From Streptomyces noursei (GTDB lineage Bacteria > Actinomycetota > Actinomycetes > Streptomycetales > Streptomycetaceae): a stretch of DNA of 64,000 nucleotides. The position numbers and the translations under genes are program-made. This document shows positions 42,566-51,036 of this stretch, one piece after another (position 1 is the first letter of the stretch; each line of letters opens with the position of its first letter). The notes under the pieces were generated by a model, which was given only the letters and a program-made list of their open reading frames with translations, made no database searches and was not told where the DNA came from. The stretch is taken from positions 65,908 to 129,907 of the forward strand of contig NZ_LWBU01000279.1 of NCBI RefSeq assembly GCF_001646665.1. The letters are read 5' to 3'.

Positions 42566-43501
42566 GTGCCCATCCCCGCCACCGCTGCAGGCAACATCGA
42601 GGCGACCACCGCACTGCTGAGGGAAGAACTCCCCCAACTCGAACAACAGCAGCAGGCGCTGGAGAAGGACCTGGCCGCCGTCACCGAACGGCTCGGCTCC
42701 GTCCGCAGCGCGCTGACCGCACTCGAGGCGCTGAGCATCGCGGTGGTGCCGGCACCGCGCACCGGGAACACCGACACGGCCGGGACGGCGGCAGCCACCG
42801 CATCCGAGGAGGCCCCGACCCCCGAGGCCCCCGCCGCCGAGGCCCCGGAGCAGGCCGAGGAGCAGCCGCCCGCGCAGGAGGCCGCGCCGGAGGCGGAGCC
42901 GCAGCAGGAGCCCGCGCCGGAGCCCGAGCAGGAACAGAAGCAGGAGCAGGAGCCGCAGCAGGAGGCGGAGCCCGAGCCGGCCACCACGGCGGACGTCCCG
43001 GCACAGCGCACGGCCCGTTCCACCGCCGGCCGGAAGAGCACCGCGAAGAAGCCCGCCGGAACGACCGCCAGGACCGGCGCGAAGACCGGCGCGAAGACCG
43101 CCGCGAAGAGCACCGCGAAGAGCACCGCCAAGGCCCGCCCGGCGAAGAAGGCCGCCCCGGCCAATAAGACCGCCCCGGCCAAGGCGGCGAAGACGGGCAA
43201 GGCCGCGGCCACCAAGGCGAAGAAGCCCGCGGCCAAGACCTCCGCCGCCACCACTGCCGCAACCACCGCCGCCACCGCGACTCCCGCCACCGACGCCGGC
43301 GCGGGCCTGACCGAGCAGGTCGCCGCCGTGCTCGCCCGCAACGGCGACACGCCCCTGCGTGCCCGGGACGTCGCCAAGGAGCTCGGCCGCGACGAGACGG
43401 CCGGTGCGATCAACACCGTGCGCAGCACCCTCGACCGGCTCGTCGCCACCTCCCGCGCCCGTCGTGCGGGGCGCGGCCTGTACCAGGCGCCCGCCAACTG
43501 A
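42566..43501 (+). CDS. Coiled-coil, acidic and histone-H1-like tailed protein with C-terminal winged-helix candidate
   Basis: A 311-residue modular protein. Residues 5-55 form a coiled coil (EATTALLREELPQLEQQQQALEKDLAAVTERLGS in parts). Residues 75-140 are a Glu/Pro/Gln-rich acidic stretch. Residues 150-240 are an Ala/Lys/Thr-rich basic segment (TAKSTAKSTAKARPAKKAAP) like eukaryotic H1 and bacterial HupS/HU C-terminal tails. The last 60 residues (LTEQVAAVLARNGDTPLRARDVAKEL, AINTVRSTLDRLV) look like a winged helix. It probably binds DNA, with the acidic part masking the basic tail. The GTG follows GCAGGAGGACAC. The sole upstream promoter hint is TTGACA at 42490. Confidence 0.65.
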   Translation: MPIPATAAGNIEATTALLREELPQLEQQQQALEKDLAAVTERLGSVRSALTALEALSIAVVPAPRTGNTDTAGTAAATASEEAPTPEAPAAEAPEQAEEQPPAQEAAPEAEPQQEPAPEPEQEQKQEQEPQQEAEPEPATTADVPAQRTARSTAGRKSTAKKPAGTTARTGAKTGAKTAAKSTAKSTAKARPAKKAAPANKTAPAKAAKTGKAAATKAKKPAAKTSAATTAATTAATATPATDAGAGLTEQVAAVLARNGDTPLRARDVAKELGRDETAGAINTVRSTLDRLVATSRARRAGRGLYQAPAN

Positions 43502-43686
43502 GCCTGCGCCACATCACCGTGCGGCCCCGTCCCGGCGGCCGAGTCGCCGCCGGGACGCCCGCCTGACGGCGGCCGGCACCGCCATCGGTACGAAACCCAA
43601 CACCTGGGCGCCCGCACCGGCCGATACCCGGTCCGGGCCCCCTGCCGCACCCGGGTCCCCGCCGCACAACGCCCCTGAGGGCCGGG

Positions 43687-44112
43687 TCAGCCGGCGGTGG
43701 GTACGAGACCGTCCGCGACCAGTCCGGCGAGCACCGCCTCGCCGAGGGCGTGCACGGCGGACCGGGGGCGGACCATCACGGTGAACTCCTTGATGCGGCC
43801 CCCGTCGTCGAAGTGCAGCAGGTCGATGCCGTGGATCTGCTTGCCACCCACGGTGGCCCGGAACGGCAGGACCACCGACGGGGCCTCCTCACCGTCCGCG
43901 GTCTCGGCGGCACCTTCGTAACGGCCGATGTAGCGGAGGTCGTCGAAGGTGCGCATCAGGACGCCGAACAGCCCCAGCACCATCCGCTTGCCCTCGAAGG
44001 GGGTGAAGGTGACCGGGCTGTAGAGGCGGATGTCGTCGGTGAACAGGTCGTCCAGCGCGGCGACGTCACGCTGCTCCACCGCGGCGCGGAAGTCTGCGAC
44101 GGTCTTTTCCAC
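43687..44112 (-). CDS. SnoaL-like (NTF2-fold) protein
   Basis: A 141-residue NTF2-like protein. It starts EKTVADFRAAVEQRDVAALDDLFTDDIRLYSPVTFTPFEG in pieces, the usual helix-helix-strand opening, with VDLLHFDDGGRIKEFTVMVRP-type wording at the end (IDLLHFDDGGRI). Members are hydrolases, isomerases or pocket proteins; no substrate is evident. GTG at 44112 is chosen over the GTG at 44145 because GGAGGACTC lies directly before it. It is divergent from a PadR regulator with a 98-nt gap and is the obvious candidate target. Confidence 0.8.
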   Translation of the reverse strand: MEKTVADFRAAVEQRDVAALDDLFTDDIRLYSPVTFTPFEGKRMVLGLFGVLMRTFDDLRYIGRYEGAAETADGEEAPSVVLPFRATVGGKQIHGIDLLHFDDGGRIKEFTVMVRPRSAVHALGEAVLAGLVADGLVPTAG

Positions 44113-44134
44113 GAGTCCTCCATAGGCAAAATTC

Positions 44135-44156
44135 TGAGTAGTCACTTTTTTGAGTA
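44135..44156. promoter_or_regulatory. Candidate PadR operator: TGAGTA direct repeat
   Basis: TGAGTA occurs at 44135-44140 and 44151-44156 with 16-nt periodicity, in an A/T-rich patch (AAAATTCTGAGTAG, TCACTTTTTTGAGTATG) between the divergent SnoaL-like and PadR genes. It differs from the textbook ATGT-N8-ACAT PadR box, so the assignment is tentative. Confidence 0.35.
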
Positions 44157-44210
44157 TGATGCCGTGGTGGACGGCCGAGGGGAAGAGGACGACGGAAGGA
44201 GGCCGTGTCG

Positions 44211-44783
44211 ATGGCCTTGAGACATGCCGTACTGGCGGCGCTGTTGGACGGCGAGTACAGCGGTTACCAGCTGGCGAAGGCGTTCGACATCGGTGTCGCG
44301 AACTTCTGGCACGCGCTGCCCCAGCAGTTGTACGCCGAGCTGACGCGACTGGAGAAGGACGGTCTCGTCGCGGGCCGGCAGGTGGTGCAGGAGTCCCGGC
44401 CCAACAAGCGCCTGTTCCGGGTGACCGAGGCCGGCCGGGCCGAGCTGGAGAGGTTCGCGGCCGCCGCGTCGAAGCCGTCGTTCATCCGTGACGACCTTCT
44501 CGTCAAGGTCCAGGCGGCCGACCGCGTCGGCACGGCTCCGGTGATCGAGCAGCTCCAGGAGCGGGCGGCCGCGGCCGACGCCAAGATCGAGCTGCTCGGC
44601 GCGCTGCTGCGGCAGCTGCGCGGAGACATGGACGAGGAGGAGTTCCTGCTCCGGGGCGAGCGCATCGGCCCGTACCTCACGTGTCTGCGCGGCCTGGCCT
44701 TCGAGCGCGAGCACCGCGACTGGTGCCTGCGGATCGCGGCGGTGCTGCGGGAGAGGCGGAGGGCGCCCCATGGCGAGCGGTGA
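44211..44783 (+). CDS. PadR-family transcriptional regulator
   Basis: A 190-residue repressor. The N-terminal winged HTH (1-85) shows ALRHAVLAALLDGEYSGYQLAKAFD, LYAELTRLEKDGLV and RPNKRLFRVTEAGRAEL, typical of PadR. The C-terminal helices (about 95-185) form the dimerisation arm of the Vir_act_alpha_C type. ATG at 44211 has GGAGG eight bases upstream; the GTG at 44205 is too close to it. The 3' end overlaps the SGNH hydrolase start by 14 nt, so both are translated from one mRNA. It is divergent from the SnoaL-like gene. Confidence 0.88.
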   Translation: MALRHAVLAALLDGEYSGYQLAKAFDIGVANFWHALPQQLYAELTRLEKDGLVAGRQVVQESRPNKRLFRVTEAGRAELERFAAAASKPSFIRDDLLVKVQAADRVGTAPVIEQLQERAAAADAKIELLGALLRQLRGDMDEEEFLLRGERIGPYLTCLRGLAFEREHRDWCLRIAAVLRERRRAPHGER

Positions 44784-45558
44784 GTACCTGCGTTACGTCG
44801 CCCTGGGCGACAGCATGACCGAGGGCGTCGGCGACGGGGACGACACCACGGGCCTGCGGGGCTGGGCGGACCGTCTCGCCGAGCACCTCGCGGCCGTCAA
44901 CCCGGAGGTCCGGTACGCCAATCTGGCGGTACGGGGCCGGCTCGCCGGCCAGGTGCGCGCCGAACAGCTCGCCCCGGCGCTCGCCCTCCGGCCCGACCTG
45001 GTCACGGTCGTCGCGGGCCTCAACGACCTGCTGCGGCCCCGGTTCGACCCGGCGGAGGTGGCCGGGCACCTGGAGGCGATGTTCGCGGCGCTGACCGGCG
45101 CGGGAGCCCATGTGGTGACGCTGACCTTCCCGGACGTGGGGCGCATCGCGCCGCTCGCCCGGCCGCTCGGGCCGCGCCTGGCCGACTTCAACGCCCGGGT
45201 CCGCGCCGCGGCCGCCCGCCACGGCGTCACGGTCACCGACACCGGCCGGGAGGCCGTCTCCACCGATCCGAGGATGTGGACCGCCGACCGTCTGCACGCG
45301 GGCCCGGTGGGCCACGAGCGCATCGCGGCGGCGGTCGCCCGGTCCGTCCGGCTGCCCGGCAGCGACGACAGCTGGGCGCTCCCCCTGCCCCCGCGGCCGG
45401 CGCCCTCCGCCTGGCGGGTGGCGGAAGCCGAACTGCGCTGGGCGGCCGCGTTCCTCGGCCCCTGGATCGGCCGCCGCATCCGCGGGCGGTCCTCCGGCGA
45501 CGGCCGCACCGCGAAGCGGCCGGCCCTGCTGCCCGTGGCGCCGCCGTCACCGGTGTGA
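44770..45558 (+). CDS. SGNH/GDSL hydrolase
   Basis: A 262-residue esterase-type hydrolase. Block I is YVALGDSMTEGVGDG with the nucleophilic Ser. Block III has AGLNDLLRP, supplying the oxyanion Asn. Block V is DRLHAGPVGHERIA, which gives the catalytic His in place of the more usual DxxH spacing. No signal peptide is seen, so it acts in the cytoplasm. The C-terminal 50 residues are an Arg/Pro-rich tail. It overlaps the PadR gene by 14 nt, which ties its expression to that regulator. Confidence 0.87.
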   Translation: MASGEYLRYVALGDSMTEGVGDGDDTTGLRGWADRLAEHLAAVNPEVRYANLAVRGRLAGQVRAEQLAPALALRPDLVTVVAGLNDLLRPRFDPAEVAGHLEAMFAALTGAGAHVVTLTFPDVGRIAPLARPLGPRLADFNARVRAAAARHGVTVTDTGREAVSTDPRMWTADRLHAGPVGHERIAAAVARSVRLPGSDDSWALPLPPRPAPSAWRVAEAELRWAAAFLGPWIGRRIRGRSSGDGRTAKRPALLPVAPPSPV

Positions 45559-45646
45559 GCCCTCACCGCCGCCCGCCGCCCCCGCCGTACGGCCCCGGGC
45601 GGCGGGCGGCGGGCGCCGGTCGTGCGAACCGGGCGGCCGGATCGCG

Positions 45647-45652
45647 TAGGCT
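45647..45652 (+). promoter_or_regulatory. -10 element for a leaderless yciO-like gene
   Basis: TAGGCT followed by CGGCGG and the ATG at 45659, without a Shine-Dalgarno sequence; the standard leaderless arrangement. Confidence 0.5.
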
Positions 45653-45658
45653 CGGCGG

Positions 45659-46279
45659 ATGGCGAAGTATTTCGACGTGCACCCGGACAATCCCCAGCGG
45701 CGCACGATCAGCAGTGTGGTCGACCTCATCCGTTCCGGTGGGCTCGTCGCCTACCCGACGGACTCCTGTTTCGCCCTGGGCTGCCAGCTCGGCAACCGTG
45801 ACGGCCTCGGCCGGATCAGGTCGATCCGGAATCTGGACGACCGTCACCACTTCACCCTCGTGTGCGAGAACTTCGCCCAGCTGGGCCAGTTCGTGCACGT
45901 GGACAACGACGTGTTCCGCGCCGTGAAGGCGGCGACACCCGGCAGCTACACCTTCATCCTCCCCGCGACGAAGGAAGTGCCGCGCCAGTTGCTGCACCCC
46001 AAGAAGAAGACGGTCGGGGTGCGCATCCCCGATCACGGGGTGACCCAGGCCCTGCTGGCCGAGCTGGGCGAGCCGCTGCTCTCCAGCACGCTCCTCCTGC
46101 CGGACGAGAAGGAGCCGCTGACGCAGGGCTGGGAGATCAAGGAGCGCCTCGACCACCTGGTGGACGCCGTGGTCGACTCGGGGGACTGCGGCACCGAACC
46201 GACCACGGTCATCGACTTCTCCGGCGGCGAGGCCGAGATCGTGCGCCGGGGGGCGGGCGACACGACACGGTTCGAGTAG
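45659..46279 (+). CDS. YciO/YrdC/Sua5-family protein
   Basis: A 206-residue YrdC-fold protein. Its length and wording (AKYFDVHPDNPQRRTISSVV, LIRSGGLVAYPTDSCFALGC, KKTVGVRIPDHGVTQALL, LLSSTLLLPDEKEPL) match the YciO branch, whose E. coli member is also 206 residues. The KR/SxN-type residues that in TsaC/Sua5 bind ATP and threonylcarbamoyl-AMP are partly retained (GVRIPDH, SSTLL). It is probably a paralogue of the tRNA t6A enzyme; YciO has weak or no such activity in vivo. Leaderless start. Confidence 0.85.
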   Translation: MAKYFDVHPDNPQRRTISSVVDLIRSGGLVAYPTDSCFALGCQLGNRDGLGRIRSIRNLDDRHHFTLVCENFAQLGQFVHVDNDVFRAVKAATPGSYTFILPATKEVPRQLLHPKKKTVGVRIPDHGVTQALLAELGEPLLSSTLLLPDEKEPLTQGWEIKERLDHLVDAVVDSGDCGTEPTTVIDFSGGEAEIVRRGAGDTTRFE

Positions 46280-46297
46280 CCGCCCGCGCCGGGGGCC

Positions 46298-46588
46298 TCA
46301 GCCCAGGGGCAGCAGCCACAGCACCGGGGCCACCGGCTCGAGGAGCTGCCGGGCCTCCCCGAGGCGCTGCAGTCCGTCGAGCCCGCCGAACTGCTCCGTG
46401 ACCGTCGGCACCTCGTCCCGGTGCTCGGGAGCGACGGCGATCGAGGCGAGCTCGTCGACCCGGTCGAGGACGGAGGGCCCCTGGGGCCCCGGGGCGGGAA
46501 CGATCGCCGCTCCGGCGGTGGGGGCCGACAGCACGGAGGCGCCGGCGGCCAGGGCGACGGCGGCGAGAATACGCTGAGACTTGGTCAT
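46298..46588 (-). CDS. Small secreted protein
   Basis: A 96-residue exported protein. The signal peptide is TKSQRILAAVALAAGASVLS followed by an APTAGA cleavage site. The mature part of about 65 residues contains VLDRVDELASIAVAPEHRDEVPTVTEQ and a Leu-rich end (LLEPVAPVLWLLPLG). ATG at 46588 was chosen over the frame's first ATG at 46615 because the signal peptide starts there, although the Shine-Dalgarno is weak. The family is not recognised; similar small secreted proteins are abundant in Streptomyces. Confidence 0.6.
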   Translation of the reverse strand: MTKSQRILAAVALAAGASVLSAPTAGAAIVPAPGPQGPSVLDRVDELASIAVAPEHRDEVPTVTEQFGGLDGLQRLGEARQLLEPVAPVLWLLPLG

Positions 46589-46614
46589 AGCCAGACCAAC
46601 GCCGCAATCAGCCA

Positions 46615-47433
46615 TCAGTCACGGCCGGGACCCGGGGCCGGGGCCCGGTCGTCCGGTGCGCCCGGGACGGCGGGGGGTCCTGGACGGGCGTGTCCGGCCG
46701 GCCGCGGCCGCGCGAACAGGGCCGTATGGAGGAACGGTTCGCCGAAGCAGGCGGATCCGGGCGGTTCGTCGCGCATGCGGCGCAGCTCCGCCTCTTCGAG
46801 GTCGGAGAAGATCCAGCGCAGTGACCCGGGCGTGTAGGCGAGGCCGCCGTGGAGCCGGGACTGCCGGTAGAGGTCGGCGTCCGGCTCCTCCGACCCCATG
46901 CCGCCCGCGGCGAAGCAGGTGAGGCCGAAGTGGCCCCCGGGCGCGAGGACGTCGTCGAGGAGCGCGAGATAGCTGACGCGGCGGTGGGGCGGCAGGTGGT
47001 GGAAGCAGCCCGAGTCGTACACCAGGTCGTAGGGGCCGGTCAGTTCCGTCCCGGCCAGGGCGAAGGCGTCCCCGCGGTGGAAGCGGACGTCCGCCCCTGC
47101 CTCGCGGGCGCGCTCCTCGGCCCAGGCGATCGCGACGGGCGAGAGGTCGACGGCGTCCACCTCCCAGCCCCGTGCGGCCAGGTGGAGGGTGTTGCGGCCC
47201 GGCCCGCAGCCCAGGTCGAGCGCCCGGCCGGGTCCGTCCCCGCGCCGGTCGAGGTACGCGACCAGGTTCTCGTCCGGCTTGTCGGCGAAGAACGGGACCG
47301 GTTTGGAGCGGTCGGTGTAGAAGTCGTCCCACCACGCCGCCCCGCCGGCCGTCCAGCGGTCCGCCTCCGGTGCGAACAGGCCGTCCAGCAGCCTCAGTAC
47401 GTCGTCCACGGTGCGTATGGTGCGGTCCGTCAT
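46615..47433 (-). CDS. Class I SAM-dependent methyltransferase
   Basis: A 272-residue methyltransferase. Motif I is ALDLGCGPGRNTLHLAARG, motif II has VDAVDLSPVAIAWAEERA, and motif IV is YDLVYDSGCFHHLPPHRR, resembling the thiopurine-methyltransferase-like group. The Pro-rich C-terminal tail (after 245) is disordered. ATG at 47433 follows GAAGGGAACGGG; the ATG at 47451 is a weaker alternative. The target molecule is unknown. It is divergent from another methyltransferase gene. Confidence 0.85.
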   Translation of the reverse strand: MTDRTIRTVDDVLRLLDGLFAPEADRWTAGGAAWWDDFYTDRSKPVPFFADKPDENLVAYLDRRGDGPGRALDLGCGPGRNTLHLAARGWEVDAVDLSPVAIAWAEERAREAGADVRFHRGDAFALAGTELTGPYDLVYDSGCFHHLPPHRRVSYLALLDDVLAPGGHFGLTCFAAGGMGSEEPDADLYRQSRLHGGLAYTPGSLRWIFSDLEEAELRRMRDEPPGSACFGEPFLHTALFARPRPAGHARPGPPAVPGAPDDRAPAPGPGRD

Positions 47434-47665
47434 CCCGTTCCCTTCGCTCATGGGGGAACGGTAGGGCCGGACCGCGGAAAGGCCCAGGTCGGGCCATACG
47501 CGCCGAGCCCGTCGACACGGCGTGGAACGCCTGCGCGGGGGCGGCCGGGGCGGGCTGCCGCGGGGGGCGCGCACCGGTGTCACGGCCCCCGCCGAAGGCG
47601 CGCACGGGGTGTCGGGGCGCGGCGCCGGAGCGGGATTTCCGACGGGTCGGGCCGGCCCCGGGCCG

Positions 47666-47671
47666 TACGCT
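47666..47671 (+). promoter_or_regulatory. -10 element for a leaderless methyltransferase gene
   Basis: TACGCT followed by GGGCCC and the GTG at 47678, with no ribosome-binding site. Confidence 0.5.
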
Positions 47672-47677
47672 GGGCCC

Positions 47678-48328
47678 GTGACCGCACCCGCGTACCTGGC
47701 CGCCGTCCGCGCGTCGTACGACACCGTCGCCGCCGACTACGCCAGGCTCGTCAAGCCGCCGGCCGAGATGGGGCCGACGGCCCTGTCCGTGCTCGCCGCC
47801 TTCACCGGACTCGTCCGCGGTTCCCGCCTCGGGCCGGTCGCCGACATGGGGTGCGGGCCCGGCCGGGTGACTGCGTACCTGGCGGGGGCGGGGCTGCCCA
47901 TGGTCGGCCTCGACCTGTCGCCCCGCATGGTGGGGCTCGCCCGGCGGGCGTACCCGGGGCTGCCGTTCGTCGTGGGTTCCATGACGGCGGCGGGGTTCGG
48001 CAGCGGCACCCTGGGCGGTGTCCTCGCCTGGTACTCGACGCACCACACGCCACCGGAGTGGCTGCCGGTGGTGTTCGGCGAGTTCCACCGCACGCTCGCA
48101 CCCGGCGGGCACCTGCTGCTGGGCGGTCACGTGGGGGACGAGCGACGGCGGCCGGTGGAGGCGTACGGCCATCCGGTCACCTACGAGTCCCACCTCCTCC
48201 CCCTGGACCGGATCGCCGGGCTGCTGGAGCGGACGGGGCTCGTCGTCACCGCCCGGTTGGAGGAGGGGCCCACGGGACCGGCGGGGCGGACGTACGCGTA
48301 CCTGCTGGTGCGCAGGCCGGCCCGCTGA
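47678..48328 (+). CDS. Class I SAM-dependent methyltransferase
   Basis: A 216-residue methyltransferase of the UbiE-like small type. SYDTVAADYARLV is the typical opening. Motif I is VADMGCGPGRVTAYLAGAG, motif II is VGLDLSPRMVGLARR, and the later strand block is HRTLAPGGHLLLGGHVGD. The substrate is unknown. The GTG at 47678 is probably leaderless. The gene ends 105 nt before the tRNA-like element, which lies on the opposite strand. Confidence 0.85.
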   Translation: MTAPAYLAAVRASYDTVAADYARLVKPPAEMGPTALSVLAAFTGLVRGSRLGPVADMGCGPGRVTAYLAGAGLPMVGLDLSPRMVGLARRAYPGLPFVVGSMTAAGFGSGTLGGVLAWYSTHHTPPEWLPVVFGEFHRTLAPGGHLLLGGHVGDERRRPVEAYGHPVTYESHLLPLDRIAGLLERTGLVVTARLEEGPTGPAGRTYAYLLVRRPAR

Positions 48329-48433
48329 ACGGTCGCCCGGCCGACCGGTGTCCGGTCCCCCGGCGGGGGTCGGTCGGTGGTCGGTCGGTGCTCGCCCGGC
48401 CGGTGGTCGGTCGGCCGGTGGTTCGGTCGGTCG

Positions 48434-48551
48434 CGGGGCCGGCGGGATTCGAACCCGCGGAGGGGGGTGGGCAGGTCCGCCCGGACCCCTCAGTCGCCGT
48501 GAGGGGGACCTCCCCCACGGCGATCGCAATGGGCCGCTCTGCCACGGCTCC
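48434..48551 (-). tRNA. tRNA-Ser-like element with expanded anticodon arm (possibly non-decoding)
   Basis: Read leftward, it has a tRNA A-box/D-arm (TGGCAGAGCGGCC), a perfect T-arm (GCGGG-TTCGAAT-CCCGC at 48442-48458) and a 7-bp acceptor (GGAGCCG with CGGCCCC, one A-C mismatch), as in class II tRNAs such as tRNA-Ser. The anticodon position holds a 30-nt hairpin (48494-48523): stem TCGCC/GGCGA with a 20-nt loop that itself pairs further (8 bp in all, plus inner G-C pairs). The variable arm is long (48459-48493) with a GGTCC-GGGC-GGACC hairpin. No 7-nt anticodon loop is visible and no CCA is encoded. It may be a pseudo-tRNA, an interrupted tRNA or a tRNA-like regulatory RNA. Confidence 0.55.
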
Positions 48552-48638
48552 ACGACCTGCGGCGCCGCGCGCGGCGCCGGTCGGCCCAGCGTAGGGGCCC
48601 AGGAACGGGCCGGGCGAGCGATTTCCCGGGCGGCGGGG

Positions 48639-50771
48639 TCAGTCGCGGACCTGGGCCATCAGAAGGGCGACGTCGTCGTGGTTGCCGCCGTGACGCAGTT
48701 CCCTCAGGAGCCGGTCGCAGGTCTCCTCCAGTGACGCGTCGGGCGTGCGGAGGAGGTCGAGGAGCTGGTTCAGGCGGGTGTCGATGTCCTGGTCACGGGT
48801 CTCGACCAGGCCGTCGGTGTAGAGCACCAGCCGGTCGCCGGGGGCGAGTTCGGTGGTGACGTCGTGGAAGGGCACGCCGCCCACGCCGAGCGGCGCGCCG
48901 GTGGGCAGGTCGAGCAGCCGGGGGCCGGCACCGGCGCGGACGAGCACGGGCGGGGGGTGGCCGGCCGTGCAGAAGCAGCACTGGGCCCGGTGGGGGTCGT
49001 AGACGGCGTAGACGCAGGTCGCGAGGGAGGGTTCCAGGCCGGCGGTGATCTCGTCGAGGTGCCGGACCACTTCGGCGGGGTCGAGGGCGAGCCGGGCGAG
49101 GGTCTGGGTGGCGGTGCGCAGACGGCCCATGGTGGTGGCCGAGTTGATGCCGCTGCCCATCACGTCGCCCACCACGAGGGCCGTGCGGCCGTCGTCCATG
49201 GGGATGATGTCGAACCAGTCGCCCCCCACCTCGCTGCCGGAGCCGGCCGGCTGGTAGCGGGAGGCCACGTCGAGTCCGACGAGGTGGCGCGGTGTCTTGG
49301 GCAGCAGGCTGCGCTGGAGGGTCAGCGCGGTCTCCCGCTGCCGGCGGAACAGGCGGGCGTTGTCGATGCACACCGCCGCCCGGGCGGCCAGCTCGCTCGC
49401 AAGGACGGCGTCGTCCTCGGTGAACGGGTAGGGGTTGCGGGCGCGTTTGAGGTCGAGGGCGCCGAGCACCTCGCCGCGGGCGATCAGGGGGACGGCGAGG
49501 TAGGAGTGGACGCCGGCCTCGGCCAGGAGTTCCGCCGCCTCCCGGTCGCGGGCGATGCAGGACAGGGCGTCGTCGTCGACCTCGGCGACCATGACGGGCC
49601 GGGCGGTGCGCACGCAGCGGGTGACGAGCCGGTCGGCGCTGTAGTGGGCGGGTTCGCCCGGGACGTCGGCGGCCCGGACCGCGACGGTGGGGTAGGCGGC
49701 GGCCACGGCCAGGGCCCGGATGACGGCCGGCCCGTCGGCGGGCACGCGGCCGGGGCGGCCTTCGAGGACCGTGTCCAGCAGGTCGACGGCGGCGACGTCG
49801 GCGAGTTCGGGCACCGCGACGTCGGCCAGTTCGCGGGCGGTCTGTTCGAGGTCCAGGGTGGTGCCGATACGGACCGAGGCGTCGGCGACCAGGGTCAGGC
49901 GGTCGCGTGCCCGCTCGGCCTCGGTGGCCGCCCGGTGGCGGTCGGTCACGTCGATCACCGAGATGGCGAGCCCGAGGATCCGGCCCCCGACGTCCTCCAG
50001 CCGGTACAGGGAGACCGACCAGGCGTGGTCCTGGTCCGGATCGGCAGGTGTGCGGCCCACCATCTGGCGGTCGAGCAGCGGGACGCCGGTCGCCAGCACG
50101 GTCCGCATCGCCTCCTCGACCGCGCCGGCGTTGACGAAGGGGAGGACTTCCGCGATCCGCCGGCCCTTGTGCTGGTCCGCGGTGAGGCCGTCGATCCGCT
50201 CCAGGGCGGCGTTGACGCCGACGTACCGCATGTCGGCGCCCACGACGGCGAGGCCGATCGGGGACTGGTCCACCAGCCGGACCGACAGGGCCAGGTCGCG
50301 TTCCACCCGGCGCAGGGTGGCCCGGTCGGTGGCGAGCCCGAGGGCGTAGTAGTCGCCGCGGTCGTCGAGGAGCCGCATGTTGCGGAACTCCAGCACCCGT
50401 GACGTGCCGTCCTTGCACCGCACGGGGAACTCGCCGGACCAGGCGTCCCCGCTGCTCATCACCCGCTCGAACAGGTGGAGGACCCGTTCGAAGTGCTCCT
50501 CCGCGACCATCAGGCGGGCGGCGTAGCGGCCCAGGGCCTCCTCGGCCGTGTAGCCCAGCAGGGCCTCGGCCTGGGGGCTCCACAGGACGATGCGCCCGTC
50601 CGCGTCCAGCACCACGGCCGCCACCCCGAGGACGTCGAGCAGGCCCTCCGCCGCCGACGGCTCGACCACCCCGGCGTCCGCTTCCGGTCCGTCGGGCCGT
50701 ACGGATCCGTCGGGCCGTACCGGTCCGTGGGGCAGGCCAGGGCCGGCCGGGGTGCCCTCTGCGCCGCCCAT
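48639..50771 (-). CDS. PAS-PAS-GAF-SpoIIE (PP2C-type) serine/threonine phosphatase
   Basis: A 710-residue cytoplasmic sensor phosphatase. PAS 1 (about 40-150) includes AAVVLDADGRIVLWSPQAEALLGY. PAS 2 (about 165-290) includes SPIGLAVVGADMRYVGVNAALERI. A GAF domain (about 310-470) includes LAVPLIARGEVLGALDLKRAR. The C-terminal SpoIIE/PP2C domain (about 490-705) has the metal Asp motifs VGGDWFDIIPMDDGRTALVVGDVMGSG in pieces, LYTDGLVE and NHDDVALL. Such proteins dephosphorylate anti-anti-sigma STAS proteins in response to signals. The STAS protein at 5906 is a possible but unlinked substrate. The ATG follows GGAGAGGAGCGG. Confidence 0.9.
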   Translation of the reverse strand: MGGAEGTPAGPGLPHGPVRPDGSVRPDGPEADAGVVEPSAAEGLLDVLGVAAVVLDADGRIVLWSPQAEALLGYTAEEALGRYAARLMVAEEHFERVLHLFERVMSSGDAWSGEFPVRCKDGTSRVLEFRNMRLLDDRGDYYALGLATDRATLRRVERDLALSVRLVDQSPIGLAVVGADMRYVGVNAALERIDGLTADQHKGRRIAEVLPFVNAGAVEEAMRTVLATGVPLLDRQMVGRTPADPDQDHAWSVSLYRLEDVGGRILGLAISVIDVTDRHRAATEAERARDRLTLVADASVRIGTTLDLEQTARELADVAVPELADVAAVDLLDTVLEGRPGRVPADGPAVIRALAVAAAYPTVAVRAADVPGEPAHYSADRLVTRCVRTARPVMVAEVDDDALSCIARDREAAELLAEAGVHSYLAVPLIARGEVLGALDLKRARNPYPFTEDDAVLASELAARAAVCIDNARLFRRQRETALTLQRSLLPKTPRHLVGLDVASRYQPAGSGSEVGGDWFDIIPMDDGRTALVVGDVMGSGINSATTMGRLRTATQTLARLALDPAEVVRHLDEITAGLEPSLATCVYAVYDPHRAQCCFCTAGHPPPVLVRAGAGPRLLDLPTGAPLGVGGVPFHDVTTELAPGDRLVLYTDGLVETRDQDIDTRLNQLLDLLRTPDASLEETCDRLLRELRHGGNHDDVALLMAQVRD

Positions 50772-51036
50772 GACCGCTCCTCTCCGTCCTGCCACCGTGC
50801 CTCGATACCGGCGCGCACGCACGCCGGTATGGCCGAACGGCCGCTGGACCGGGTACCACCGGCGTCCGCACCCGAACGCCGCCGCCGGGAACCCGTGCGG
50901 GCGCCGTGCCGGAGTGCGGGCGGGGGCGGACGGGACGACGATGGAGGGAACGGGAGCCGGGACCGTACGGCCGGCCCCGCGCTCCGTTGCGCGGCCGCGA
51001 GCCTTCTCCACCTGCCGGGGGGCACGGAGCTGCACC

